Assembly: GCF_964355755.1 (NCBI RefSeq)
Contig: NC_092679.1
Span: 11,214,932-11,274,931, forward strand
Reading direction: 5' to 3'
Source: Antedon mediterranea
Lineage: Eukaryota > Echinodermata > Crinoidea > Comatulida > Antedonidae
Length of the DNA stretch: 60,000 nt
The position numbers were made by a program, and so were the translations under genes. Below are positions 20,720-31,810 of this stretch, piece after piece (position 1 is the stretch's first letter; each line of letters starts with the position of its first letter). The notes under the pieces are model-generated. The model saw nothing but the letters and a program-made list of their open reading frames with translations, was not told where the DNA came from and did no database searches.

Positions 20720-20965
20720 TTTTTTTTTACCGGTGCCGCTGTCAGCACTGCTTGACATCGGTCTCTCGTCAGTCTCGCTTTTATGTTATTTCTTGATGTT
20801 TTTTGTTATTCCTGATTAATGGTTTCGTGATATTTTGTATTTTGAAAGGTTGTGCTACTGAATTGTGATGTTTATATATTGAATTATGTACTGTATGTTG
20901 TTGTTTGTTGGTTTCAATTGCTAAGCCAAAGAACCTGTGTAGACTCATCACATCGGCCATATAGA

Positions 20966-22140
20966 ACAATGAACACCGGCGTGATTTACATACCTACGAA
21001 CCGTCAATGCAGAAATTTCTCTAAGCGACACAGGCCTAGAGGTAAGCACGGCGGACGTAATCTACGTAGGAGAATTAACGTTAGAATAACTGTCCATAAT
21101 AGAAATTCTAATAAATACAACCGTGAGCGGAACCCAGTGAACTTGATTAACATCAAATGCTTGATTAACATCAAATGCCGGAGATCCGATATTAAAGAAG
21201 TTCCTTGTCCGAAAATTTTGTACACCAACGCTAGATCAATTTGCAATAAAGCGGACGAATTTTATTGTACTTTAAAAAGATATGATGCCAAGATTGCTGT
21301 TATAACCGAGTCATGGATGAAAGACGAGACGGAAGAATTTGTTAATGTACCTGGTTATGGAATTAGTTCTAAAAATCGTAGAATTCGTAGAGGTGGTGGT
21401 GTTGCCATTTTTGTGGACGAGAATTTACGCGCACCACGAATGCCAGTACGAATGCATCTGGAATAAAATTTCTTATAACACAGGCAAATGTTTAGAAGAT
21501 ATTTACATAGGGGACATATATTATCCCCCATCAGCTAATTATGGTGATGACCTCCTTGATCACATTTTTACGACTGTTGATGGAATTCGTATAAATAACC
21601 AGTCTGCTAACATTTTAATATTTGGCGATTTTAACCACCTTAATACTGACACGTTTTGTAGCAACAAAATGACACAGCTAATTAATTTTAACACAAGGCA
21701 CGGTGCCACACTGGATAATCCAGATATGTTTAAATCAACGCGCCGGTTAGCTCCTCTTGGTAGAAGTGACCATTGTTGTGTCCTCATCGAACCGAAAGTC
21801 GCTTTTAAGGATTCTACATCAAACAAAATTTCTGTCAGACCCTACACCGATTCTGCAGTAAGACAATTTGGGCGATGGATAACAACACACGAATGGAAGT
21901 CTATTACCAGCAAAGTTGACGTCAATGTTGCTGGGTTTATGTCAATACTTAACGGGAAATTTTCATCATGCTTTCCTAGTAAGATATTAAAGAAGCGTTC
22001 AGCAGATAAACCGTGGATAGACAGAAAGCATTTAGTTGCAATCATACACAGCGTTGGCGTAAACTTAGGAACTCCGTACAGAAGGCCATATCCCACGCCA
22101 AAGCCACTTTCTACAAGAATTCTATTCAATGCCTCAAGCG
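20966..22140 (+). pseudogene. LINE ORF2, APE-type endonuclease
   Basis: From the ATG near 20969 a basic N-terminus leads to the endonuclease boxes: YTNARSICNKADEF (Asn), VITESWM (Glu), then, in the next frame, DIYYPPSANYGDD, FGDFNH (Asp-x-Asn) and GRSDHCCVLI (Ser-Asp-His). PWIDRKH follows, as usual between endonuclease and RT. A frame change near 21450 separates the first two boxes from the rest. An 18-bp direct duplication (TTGATTAACATCAAATGC, 21145-21180) is in the basic region. Confidence 0.75.
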
Positions 22141-22831
22141 CCCGGGGGGGTCACTCTTAAATATTTCCATACGGGGAGGTGCCGCATTTACGGGTATATT
22201 TTCGAGGGCCTGGTAGCACAAGTGTGGGAAAATATGAAGAGTTGGTAGCACAAGTGTGGTAAATGACAGGGTGAAATTAGTAGTTTAAGTCCCTAGCCCG
22301 CCTACCCGTGTCAAAATGTCACGATTTATCGCCAAATTTTGCAGGTATTTTAGCATACTGGATGCTATATAAGCCGATCGCTAAATACCTTTGAATAGGC
22401 CTAGAGTTTTTTGCATCAGCAGAAGAACACGAAACATCCAGCCTAGGACAAAATCATTCAACTGTGACCACTCTTGATCATTGTCGTCATGCACCCCGCG
22501 GATGCGCGATAAACTTTCAAAACACGTTCGTGATTTTTTCATGAACGGTCTTTTTGGCCATGCGCAGATCATGCTGGGAACCAGTACAAATTTTTCCCCC
22601 TCTCTGGCGTGGCCTTGTTTCTGCCGTCTTTTTAGAGAACACTGGATTTTGGTAAATGGTAGTTTAAGTCCGTAGTATTTTTCAGTAAAACAGGTAGCGC
22701 AAGTGCCTCATGTCTTGAAGTGGCTGCTGCACCCCCCCCCCCCCCGTTTGGTTTATATACAAGTGACCCCCCCCCCCCCCGTTTGGTTTATATACAAGTG
22801 ACCCCCCCCCCCCCCCCCCCCCCCCCCCGGG
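22141..22831. mobile_element. Non-autonomous hAT-like element with 8-bp duplication
   Basis: CTCAAGCG at 22133-22140 is repeated at 22832-22839. The ends are CCCGGGGGGG and CCCCCCCGGG. Skipping the insert restores the LINE reading (IQCLKRDDPKKW). An 8-bp duplication is typical of hAT. Near the right end a unit of poly-C plus GTTTGGTTTATATACAAGTG occurs twice, then a 28-base C run. Confidence 0.85.
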
Positions 22832-24074
22832 CTCAAGCGAGATGACCCCAAGAAGTGGCATGATGGCATTTCTAATTTGTGTAACTTGAAGAAAAGGAAA
22901 ACGTTTAGTATTCCGGGCCTTTCTCTTAGTGAAACCATTGAATCTGTCAATACGCACTTCGCGAGTGTCTGCTCTGAATTACCTGCTTTGCAACCCTCAC
23001 AGTTACCATCTTACCTTCCAGCGTTGGAGCCACCTGTAATCTATCCAGGTCAAGTGAAAGCTGTTATGGATAAATCAAAAATCAAAATAATCAAGCCATC
23101 CAGACGACCTCCCACTTAAGCTGATAAGAGAATTCTCACCCGAGTTAGCCCCTCCTCTTGCTGAGATTTTCAACTCTGAGTTACGCGAGGGTAAATTTCC
23201 TAACATTTGGAAGACTGCTACCATTGTACCGGTTCCGAAGGTTTGCAATGCATCTAACGTTAATGATCTTCGCCCTATTTCGTTAACACCCATTTTCGGT
23301 AGAATCTTTGAATCGTTTCTAACGGCCTGGATCATGGAGGATATTGTTAATGATATCGATAATAAACAGTACGGAAGTCGCAAGAACTCGTCTACCACGC
23401 ATTACCTTGTGGACTTTATTAACACTGTCTTATCTGACATTGATTCAGGTGGAAAGTTTGTGAATCTATGTGCCATAGATTTCACCAAGGCTTTTTTGAT
23501 CGTGTGGATCACACGATTCTGATTAGTAAATTAATAAATATTGGGGTTCGTCCGTCTATAATTCCAGTTATTAGTAGCTTCTTAACCAATCGAAATATTA
23601 ACACCAAAATTTGTCAATGTGTTTCGTCCACCGTAGGCATTACGTGTGGTGTAGGCATCATGTGTGGTGTCCCCCAAGGGACTAAGTTGGGTCCCATCCT
23701 TTTTTTAGTGCTTGTCAATGATGTTGCCCAAGATACTCCTAAGAGGTGGAAATATGTGGATGACTTAACCATCGGGGAAGTTGTTAATTATAGAAGGGGA
23801 AATGATAAAAAAATGCAAACTATCCTTAACAATGTTGACACTTGGTGTTCTAGCAACAGCATGCTCCCCAAACCTAGTAAATGTCATATTATGAGAGTGT
23901 CCTTTTTACAGGGCCACACACCGCAACCAATTTTTACACTTAATGACCATGTCATCGAAGTGGTTGAGTCTTTAAAGTTACTAGGGGTTGTAATACAATG
24001 TGATCTTAAATCAAGTTAATGAATGTGTTTCTAAAGCATCTAAACGACTTTTTACCCTTTCCATTCTTAGGAAA
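22832..24074 (+). pseudogene. LINE ORF2, reverse transcriptase
   Basis: Frames in turn give DDPKKWHDGISNLCN, ATIVPVPKVCNASNVND with LRPISLTP (RT box 1-2), AIDFTKAF (catalytic Asp), a frameshift, then CGVPQGTKLGPILFLV and KYVDDLTIGE with the YVDD catalytic box, and SLKLLGVVIQ. YVDD in place of YADD with following LTIGE is typical of one marine-invertebrate branch of CR1/L2-like LINEs (inference). A 15-bp near-repeat TGTGGTGTAGGCATCA lies just before the PQG box. Confidence 0.75.
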
Positions 24075-24239
24075 TAGTAGAGTAGAAATAAGGTTTCACC
24101 TCAAAAAAATTGCAACAAAAGGTATTTCAACGGATTTTGGTAGTATTAGGTGTACTAAACAACAGAAAAAAAGTCTCAAGAATTTCGACCCCCGGAAAGT
24201 GGTTTTTTTTCAAGATGGCCGCCAAAATAGATAAAAAGT

Positions 24240-24760
24240 GAAAATGGCCATACCTCCTAAACTACTTGGTCTATTGATATAATTTTGGTACCAACATACT
24301 CAGAACATACATATTTATATTCGCTATAATAAAACATTTTGGGCAAAATTGATCGGAAATACCATTTCTGACAATTTGACCTTTGACCTTGATATGTTGT
24401 ATCTTGGTAACCACTGACCGTAGGGAAACAAATGATGGCTCAAATTGTTCAGAATGTACATATTTACATTTATTGTAATGAGACATTTTGTCAAAAAATG
24501 GTTAGAAGTAAAGGTTATTGACCTTTAACCTTTATCTATGTAGAATTTCCATATCTCGGCAACTATGTGTGGTAGAGATTTAAAATTGGGCTCTAAATAC
24601 TGAGAATATACTTATTTATATTTACTCTAATGAAACAGTTTGACAGAAAATGACCAGAAACGACATGTTTGACCATTGACCTTGATATGCTATATTTCGA
24701 TAATGACTGACTGAGATACACCATTTATGGCTCAATTTGTTCAGAATATAATTATAACTT
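24240..24760. repeat. Degenerate tandem repeats of about 115 bp in the inverted-repeat arm
   Basis: A unit with GACCTTTGACCTTGATATG (or variants), a CTTGGTAAC-like segment and CTCAAATTGTTCAGAAT recurs about four times in the left arm and, inverted, in the right arm (about 26930-27430). Confidence 0.6.
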
Positions 24761-24839
24761 TTAAATTTCTAATTACGGTATAGCAGCAATTGATTAGATA
24801 TTGTGCATGTATTTAGTACGGCATCTTAAACAACTGTTC

Positions 24840-26000
24840 CAACTTCGTCTTCATCATCGTCATCAATCTTTCTATCTACGTTGTCCCATTCTTCTAGTTG
24901 ACACACTCCACAAACTGAAGTACATGCCAATCCATAGCGTCTACAACTGCAACATACATCCAGTAGTTACAAAGGATGATTTTCAAAGTTCTTCTGGAGC
25001 AGCAGTTTCCATTGTCATTATTGGCACAAATGTTTTATTACAAACTTTCCATCCCCACTTGGTAGCATCCATGGTATTATCTTTCTATAGCCATTGCATG
25101 ATTTGACTGACATTCTGTAGCAGATGACGTTGGTGGTAGTTGTTGAGGCTAGGTTTGATAAATGATTTACCCTCAACAACTTTTTTATTAAATAGCTTGC
25201 ATCTGTAGCTATTCAGGGAATCCAGTGACTTCGCTCCAAAAAGAATAGACATGTCCTTCAGTCCAAACTCCTCGATAGTTTAAAGTTTCTGATGCGGTTG
25301 AGTGAAAATATCGGCACACATGTCATATTCTGGGTTACTTTCAATCAATTTATTAAATGCCGCTTTCTTGCCGATTCTGAAAATCCTAGACGTCGAATCA
25401 CAACCAGTGAATGCATGCACTATGGGTAATGCATTTCACATTTATATCCTAAAACAGATTTCAATCTGGTTACATTAATCACTCTAGTAGGCCCATCTTT
25501 TCCTTTGTCTAATCTGAAGTACACTTCTCGGTTTGTTGTATTTACATGATACAGTAAAAGTACCAGTAAGTCCGTGTCTTCTCCAATCAAAGTTACTGTA
25601 TTATGTTCAGAGACTTCAACTGTTGCCAGAGCAATGTCAATATCGGCATTGTTTTTTTAGTTTTTTTTAAACCATATTTAATGAGGGTGATCCACGCAGC
25701 TATTGCTGATCATTAGGGACCCTCAGAGGTTCACAAGACAAACATATACACAAGATGCTCTACAAAACAAAGTCTTATTACAAGTCTTTGGGAGTGGAGT
25801 AATTTGGTCCTTAGAAAAAATCCTGACATGTGACGGGACTTGAACTCAGGACCCTTGGAGTGGTAGCCAAGCATCATAACCATAACTCGTTGGCTGCATG
25901 TCGTACAGGACATTCTTTTTTCTGTAGCTCATATGAAAGCATGTTGATAAATTTGTGTTTGTTCTCATGCCTTGACAGGAATTCTTCTTTCTTTCCATCA
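24840..26000 (-). pseudogene. PIN-like nuclease transposon protein, left copy
   Basis: Read on the minus strand from about 26000: EEFLSRHENKHKFINMLS, LQKKECPVRHA, then after a SINE (25655-25912) NADIDIALATVEVSE, VTLIGEDTDLLVLLLYH, GCDSTSRIF (shifted frame), DMCADIFTQPHQKL, GLKDMSILFGAKSLDS, then decay. The acidic GEDTDLLVLL box with the upstream A-x-x-D-I-A resembles PIN/FEN-type nuclease cores. The H-A-F-T-G-C-D segment is characteristic of a transposon-linked family widespread in aquatic invertebrates. Multiple stops. Confidence 0.55.
25655..25912 (-). mobile_element. tRNA-derived SINE with LINE-like 3' hairpin
   Basis: Minus strand: a tRNA-like head with B-box GAGTTCAAGTCCCG (about 25840), then a tail with the hairpin GAGGGTCCCTAATGATCAGC ... 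GATCACCCTC and an A-rich end. The same hairpin sequence occurs in a LINE 3' end at 42800-42850, so the SINE probably borrows that LINE's machinery. It splits the PIN-like relic between RHA and NADID. Confidence 0.65.
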
Positions 26001-26004
26001 AATT

Positions 26005-26665
26005 CAGTTAGGACAAATCTCTCTAGACGATGTAATGAAATATGAACTAAGTCCGTTTCCACCCTCACTCTTCGAAGCCAAAGACACCTTTAGGAAGGCA
26101 AATAAACCAATAAATTGATAGAAAGTAACCTAGAATATGACACTGATGTGTGCCGATATTTTCACTCAACCGCATCAGAAACTTCAAACTATCGAGGAGT
26201 TTGGATTAAAGGCCATGTCTATTCTTTTTGGAGCCAAGTCACTGGATTTCCTAAATAGCTACAGATGCAAGCTGTTTAATAAGAAAGTTGCTGAGGGTAA
26301 ATAATTTATCAAACCTCAACAACTACTACCACCAACCTCATCTGCTACAAAATGTCACAGTCTTAGAGTATACTATCAAATCATGCAATGGATAAAGAAA
26401 GATAATACCATGGATGCTACCAAGTCGGGGAAGTTTTTAATAAAACATTTGTGCCAATAATGACGATTGAAACTGCTGCTTCAGAAGAACTTTTGAAAAT
26501 CATCCATTGTAACTGTACTACTGGATGTAAAACTGTATGTTGCAGTTGTAGATGCTATGGATTGGCATGTGCTTCAGTTTGTTGAGTGTGTCAACTAGAA
26601 GAATGGAACAACGTAGATAGAGAGATTGATGACGATGATGAAGACGAAGTTGGAACAGTTGTTTA
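26005..26665 (+). pseudogene. PIN-like nuclease transposon protein, right copy (internally deleted)
   Basis: On the plus strand QISLDDVMKYELSPFPPS (an N-terminal block) is followed directly by CADIFTQPHQKLQTIEEF, LFGAKSLDFLNSYRCK, LLPPTSSATKCHSLRVYY, and a cysteine-rich end CNCTTGCKTVCCSCRCYG with LACASVC, then an acidic tail. The nuclease core is missing between the first two blocks. The C-terminal cysteines suggest a zinc-binding DNA-recognition tail. Confidence 0.55.
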
Positions 26666-27628
26666 GGATGCCATACTAAATACATGCACAGTATCCAATC
26701 AACTGCTGCTATACCGTAATTAGAAATTTAAAATTATTATTATATTCGTTTTTGTTTACTTTTCCGGTTTTTTATTCACTATTATTATTATTAAGAATGT
26801 ATACAGTATGTTCTGAACAATTTGAACTTGAACTCATATTCTAAATATAATATAATAAATGTAAAATATTACAGTTACTTGATTCCCAGGAAAGCTCTTA
26901 ATTCCATGGGTAGATTAGACCATTACGAAATAAAATAATTATATTCTGAACAAATTGAGCCATAAATAGTGTATCTCAGTCAGTCATTATCGAAATATAG
27001 CATGTCAAGGTCAATGGTAAAAAAAAATGTCGTTTCTGGTCATTTTTTGTCAAACTGTTTCATTAGAGTAAATATAAATAAGTATATTCTCAGTATTTAG
27101 AGCCCAATTTTAAATCTCTACCACACATAGTTGCCGAGATATGGAAATTCTACATAGATAAAGGTTAAAGGTCAATAACCTTTACTTCCAACCATTTTTT
27201 GACAAAATGTCTCATTACAATAAATGTAAATATGTACATTCTGAACAATTTGAGCCATCATTTGTTTCCCTACGGTCAGTTATTATCAAGATACAACATA
27301 TAAAGGTCAAAGGTCAAATTGTCAGAAATGGTATTTCCGGTCAATTTTGCCCAAAATGTTCTATTATAGCGAATATAAATATGCATGTTCTGAGTATGTT
27401 GGTACCAAAATTATATCAATAGACCAAGTAGTTTAGGAGGTATGGCCATTTTCAACTTTTTATCTATTTTGGCGGCCATCTTGAAAAAAACCACTTTCCG
27501 GGGGTCGAAATTCTTGAGACTTTTTTTCTGTTGTTTAGTAGACCCAATACTACCAAAATCCGTTGAAAAACCTTTTGTTGCAATTTTTTTGAGGTTGGCC
27601 CCTTTTTTTCATTAGTTCTACTCTACTA

Positions 27629-28108
27629 AAAGCTTTGGCCCCAGCTAACGACCTGTTAACTGTTTTTACTACGTACATACGTCCAGTTTTGGAATATGCG
27701 TGTCCCTTGTGGCATAGCTCATTAACCAATATCCAATGTACTAGAATTGAAAGGGTACTAAAGAGAGCTCTAAGATGTATTTACGGTGCTAATTACATCA
27801 GTTATGAAAATGCTTTATGATTATGTTCCCTTGAAGCCAGAAGAGATAACTTGATGATGAAATTTGGGAAGGGGATACTACTCTCTAAACTCTATCGTGA
27901 TATGCTTCCCCCTTATCGTAACCGCAGACGCAATTTGAGAAATTTTAATTTGTTGGATGCCCCCTTGTGTAAAACTAATCGTTGGAAACGCTCTACCATC
28001 CCTAACATTATTGATAGAATGAAGCTTCTAAAACTAAAACTTTGTAGGTTTATAACATTAATAATAATTACCGCATGTTTTGGCATTTTAAATTTTAAAT
28101 ATTTTTAA
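27629..28108 (+). pseudogene. LINE ORF2, C-terminal domain
   Basis: LAPANDLLTVFTTYIRPV, LEYACPLWHSSLT, RIERVLKRALRCIYG and, after a TGA, LCSLEARRD and PPYRNRRRNLRNFN. This is the C-terminal domain of LINE RTs (YIRPVLEYA.PLWH), continuing the frame broken at 24074. Confidence 0.75.
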
Positions 28109-28264
28109 CGGCTTTTTAATGATCTTATTTTCTGTGTACTTGTATATATTATATTGTTGTTAGAGTCTTTTAAATTTTTTACTTTGTACGTTGTTTGCAG
28201 AATTTTTCAGCCGTTGGCTGCCTTCTGTTTGTACTATTTATGTGTTTTTTATGAATAAATACCT

Positions 28265-28640
28265 ATATATTAATTACTGCCGGCACTATACATTTATTCC
28301 CAGTTAGTTACTGCTGGCACTCTACATTTATTCCCAGTTTTTGGCATTTTTTCCAAAAAAGTTAGTTACTGCAGGCACTCTACATTTATTCTAGTTAGTT
28401 ACTGCCGGCACTCTACATTTATTCTAGTTAGTTACTGCAGGCACTCTAAATTTATTCCCAGTTAGTTACTGCAGGCACTCTACTTATTCTAGTTAGTTAC
28501 TGCCGGCACTCTACATTTATTCTAGTTAGTTACTGCCGGCACTCTACATTTATTCCCAGTTAGTTACTGCCGGCACTCTACATTTATTCTAGTTAGTTAC
28601 TGCCGGCACTCTACATTTATTATAGTTAGTTACTTAATTA
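28265..28640 (+). repeat. Minisatellite, right part (about 10 copies)
   Basis: About ten copies of the same unit as at 20646-20719, with TGCCGGCAC and TGCAGGCAC variants, and one 31-bp interruption at about 28330. Minisatellites next to the ends are common in hAT elements. Confidence 0.85.
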
Positions 28641-28871
28641 AAAGAAAATACAAAATGACAAGAGAATATCAAGAGCGCGGTATGCAACGATCCATCAAAG
28701 CGGCGCCTTTGTTGTAGGGCCGCATCGCCCAAGCACGCGACTGTATTGACATCGTTATCGCGGCAAAGGGCTTTGTGCGCGATGCGTCAATAAAGCTCAA
28801 TCAGACTGTCACGTGGTTCTGATTCACTACTTTCGCACCTTCTTGCTACAAAACCAGGTAAAACGTATAAA

Positions 28872-29075
28872 ATGATGTCATATTGTTCCAGAAGTTATTA
28901 TCGTTCCAGAAGTTTATCGACTATGTCTTTAGCTAAATTTGGATTTACCTTGTCTAACAAACGGAAACGTAATGAAGAAAACCGACCACCAGCAACACCG
29001 GCTACCAAGAATTCTAAAGCCAATGTCAAGCAAGCCGGACATTTTCGGAACGAGTGGATGAGTACTTTGCAATAA
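28872..29075 (+). pseudogene. hAT transposase, N-terminal piece
   Basis: MSLAKFGFTLSNKRKRNE and a polar, basic segment, typical of the start of ZBED5/ZMYM-like hAT transposases, ending where an internal deletion joins it to the catalytic part (ERVDEYFAIML in the next frame). The BED zinc finger is absent. Confidence 0.5.
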
Positions 29076-30508
29076 TGTTGGATGAAACAACCGATATTAG
29101 TGTGAGCGAACAATTGACTTTAAATTGCCGTTTTTTGGACGCATCTGGTAATCTCTGTGTTAGATTTTTTAAGCTAATTGAGCCACTAAAGCCAGTACTG
29201 GATAATAATACGGAAAACGTTACACTTAATGCCGAGACAATTGCCAAGCACGTAACTGCGTATTTTGCTGCAAATTAACTGAATTTTGACAATTTGTGCG
29301 GAATTGGGACAGATGGAGCAGCCGTGATGACCGGCAAACACAACGGAGTTGTAAAACGTCTCCAGAATCATGCAATTTCTGCAATTGGAATACACTGCTG
29401 CGGACATAAGACTTCAATTGGCTACCTCTCAAGCAGCAGCCGCCGTTCCTTTTGTGAACAAGTTTAACTCTATTTTACGTCAGTTGTATGACTTCTTTGA
29501 CAATAGTGCCGTTCGTACCGCAGGTTTGCATTCTGTACAGGCAGTTCTGAACGAAAAGATCCTCAAACCAATTGAACCTTCTTCAACACGCTGGCTTAGT
29601 ATTGAACATTCTGTGACGCGACTGAGGGACAGTTTCAAAAGTGTCTTAGTAAGCCTTGAGCGAGAAGGAGAAGAACGTGGTGACGCGAAAGCTGTTGGAC
29701 TGTTTTATCTTAGCAGAACTTATCGTTTCATTGCTACGATGATGTTATTGTAAGCAAATTATGCAAGGCTTTTCAGGCACGGCAATATGAATTTGGACTA
29801 ATTAAGCCGCTGGTGAAATCTACGATTAGAACAATTGAACAAATGAAGACTGTAAGCGGTGAAAATTTGAAAGCACTACCAAAGTTAATTGACAGTCTCA
29901 AAGCCGCTGACATCGATGTTAAAGAACGTTGTGACGACAAGGACTATTTTGAAAACCACATCTGTGCAAAATACATCGACACGCTAGTTTTGAACATTAC
30001 CAATCGTTTTCACACTGCTGATGTTAGTATCCTGTCTAAATTTAGCGTCTTTAATCCAGAACTTCTTGATTCAGCTGACCCAACCTACGGAAACGACAGT
30101 ATCACTGCTCTTAACAAACACTTTAAATCAACCGCCACTAATGCAGAAATTGTTAATGAATGGACACTTTTCAAAAACTACGCACATGAAAGTCTCCTGA
30201 AGCAGCCAAATTTGAAAGTAGACGCTGTAGTGGAATACCTGTGCAAAACCAAACTGGCTCGGGAAATATTTCCAAAATTAAATGTAGCAAAACTCGCAAA
30301 GATTTACAGGACTTTACCTTGCCACACAGCAGATTCAGAAAGAACATTCTCCCAATTGAAACTGATCAAAACTGTACATCGAAATAGACTTAGCCAAGCT
30401 AGCCTTGATGGATTAGTACGAATTGTAATTGACGGCCCTTCTGTGGAAGATTTTAACTACGAGGGCACTGTAAAACGATGGGCTCAAAAGAAACATAGAA
30501 GAATTTGA
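29054..30508 (+). pseudogene. hAT transposase, catalytic and dimerisation parts
   Basis: Blocks in order: DEYFAIMLDETTDISVSE (first catalytic Asp), LCGIGTDGAAVMTGKHNG (second Asp box), AIGIHCCGH, then ATSQAAAAVPFVNKFN and SSTRWLSIEHSV (the RW motif), a central helical region, and the C-terminal hAT dimerisation domain LPCHTADSERTFSQLKLI with a stop after 30508. Breaks at about 29276, 29400 and 29752. The transposase of the surrounding 11.2 kb element; inactive in this copy. Confidence 0.8.
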
Positions 30509-31324
30509 GTCAAAACTGACTAGACTTTAATGAAATCCAAAAAAAAATGCTTTCAAGAAAAAAGGTTTTTGATTTCTCTAAAGTTAATAATCTAAATAAT
30601 AATGATGACTATTTTTGTATGTATATTGCAGTATATTGAATAAATTATTATTATATTGAAAATTGTTTCTTTGTTATTCAATCATTGATTGTTTTTTATT
30701 TTTAGTTATTAAACAATGCGTCCTCTGTGTTGATTGCGCGCTAAACTTTATTTAACCTTTTTTCTTTGCTGCGCCACGCATGCAGCGGCCTATCACGCAC
30801 TCTTGTATAGTAAGCCGATAGTCTCACACACTCTCATCAGCAGCGACCGGAGATGAGCGTTTGTTTACACATGTAGCGATTATTCCGCGAAAACCACGTG
30901 TAACGTACGTTGCGTGTATGATGATAGGTGTACTGCTAGCCGTTTTGTAAACATTTCAACGGTCCGCCGACAATACAATCGAAACGTTATCCTGTCTACA
31001 TATATCTTCACTACACACTTAATGTTTTATTGGCACATCATCGATAATTAAGCCTGCTTTAATACTAAACTAAACAGTTGAGTACCGTACTACTAACTCT
31101 AGGCCAACAAGCTTGGTAATAAGACTAGACACTAGAAAAAGCAACATTACATAAATACATACTAGTCTATTGGAAAATAAAAACAAAACAAAAATTTTTT
31201 AATCAATTTTATTTTTATTTTAGGGTGGGGGGGGGGGGGAAAAGACTAAAGTCGTAAACTCCCCCCCCCCCCCCCTCGGGTTTAATCGCCGACCGGCACT
31301 CCTGGCATGCTGGTGAGAACCCTG
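30509..31324. other. Non-coding 3' part of the hAT element
   Basis: AT-rich, then a G14 run, the hairpin GACTAAAGTC, and a C16 run before the terminal inverted repeat. No gene seen. Confidence 0.6.
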
Positions 31325-31810
31325 TAGTGGACTACACTTATGTTTACACATCTATTAACAACAATAAATTAGAATCCTTTTCAGCACATCAACCTGCTTG
31401 CCTCGACCAATTGAAAAGGAAGATATCTGTATTGCCAACGCTCAATCAAATTTATTTCAAAAAAAAATTTCGTATGGTTTCACACAAAAAAAAAAAAGTT
31501 ATGTTGAAAAACAAAAGCTTTTTAAGTGTCCAAGAAATGTTGCAGTTTTCTATGCCTCATTGAAAAGGAAAGAATACATAAAATATAACAACATCACTTT
31601 TAAAGAATCTGGTTGTTTATTTGGAAAATACACAAAACAGTATCTTAAGTTGCCACTACATGAAATGTATAAACAAATGTAGTTGAATATAAGCAAAAAG
31701 AAAAGTTCAACCATTCACGAAGGATAGCAGAGCTAAAAGTCTACAACTTTGTTAGTAGGCCACAATATAGTGTAGTAAGGGAATGGCAAGAAACACCAAA
31801 CTAAACTCAA
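31325..31810 (+). pseudogene. Resumed coding region after the hAT insertion
   Basis: VVDYTYVYTSINNNKLES and PACLDQLKRKISVLPTLN continue from the frame cut at 20132; an A-rich tract (about 31460-31500) then shifts to QKKISYGFTQKKKSYVEK, CPRNVAVFYASLKRKEYI and KYTKQYLKLPLHEMY, stop at 31682, with further coding-like sequence to about 31800. This is the C-terminus of the large region that began at 16.2 kb. Confidence 0.4.

Larger units (their letters stand above)
24075..27628. mobile_element. Long inverted-repeat element with PIN-like nuclease relics
   Basis: The ends TAGTAGAGTAGAA and TTCTACTCTACTA are inverted; AAA flanks both. The arms match for about 1.2 kb or more (24075-25340 against 26130-27628), including the sequence CAAGATGGCCGCCAAAATAG and its complement. 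Skipping the insert restores the LINE frame (LRKALAP). The arms each contain the C-terminal part of the same gene in opposite directions, so the structure is a head-to-head rearranged dimer or foldback element. Confidence 0.85.
20720..28264 (+). mobile_element. LINE retrotransposon inserted into the hAT minisatellite
   Basis: Consists of an untranslated leader (20720-20965), endonuclease-RT coding (20966-24074 and 27629-28108) and a short 3' region ending near AATAAATACC. It is interrupted by a hAT-like element at 22141-22831 and an inverted-repeat element at 24075-27628. Its protein rejoins across both. It splits the minisatellite, so it is younger than the hAT. Confidence 0.8.
20133..31324. 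mobile_element. hAT transposon, about 11.2 kb with nested insertions
   Basis: The ends are CAGGGTTCTCACCA (20133) and TGGTGAGAACCCTG (to 31324), inverted repeats with subterminal GACCGGCACTC on both sides. TAGTG lies directly outside both ends; counting the terminal TG it is TGTAGTG. Decayed transposase is at 28.9-30.5 kb on the plus strand. The own sequence of the element is about 20133-20719 plus 28265-31324; the rest is a LINE with further nested elements. Poly-G (31230) and poly-C (31261) tracts lie close to the right end. Confidence 0.8.

Noticed and set aside
22682-22957. Minus-strand open frames with long glycine runs
   Set aside because: They arise only from the poly-C tracts of the hAT-like element.
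25830-25910. tRNA gene on the minus strand
   Set aside because: Has a B-box but no cloverleaf acceptor stem and is followed by a LINE-like tail; it is a SINE head.
25874-26068. The whole minus-strand frame as one protein
   Set aside because: Only its part before about 26000 (EEFLSRHENKHKF...) looks like the PIN-like family; the rest is antisense to the plus-strand N-terminal block.
28265-28640. Regular array that could suggest CRISPR
   Set aside because: Units are head-to-tail without unique spacers and lie in an animal hAT transposon; it is a minisatellite.
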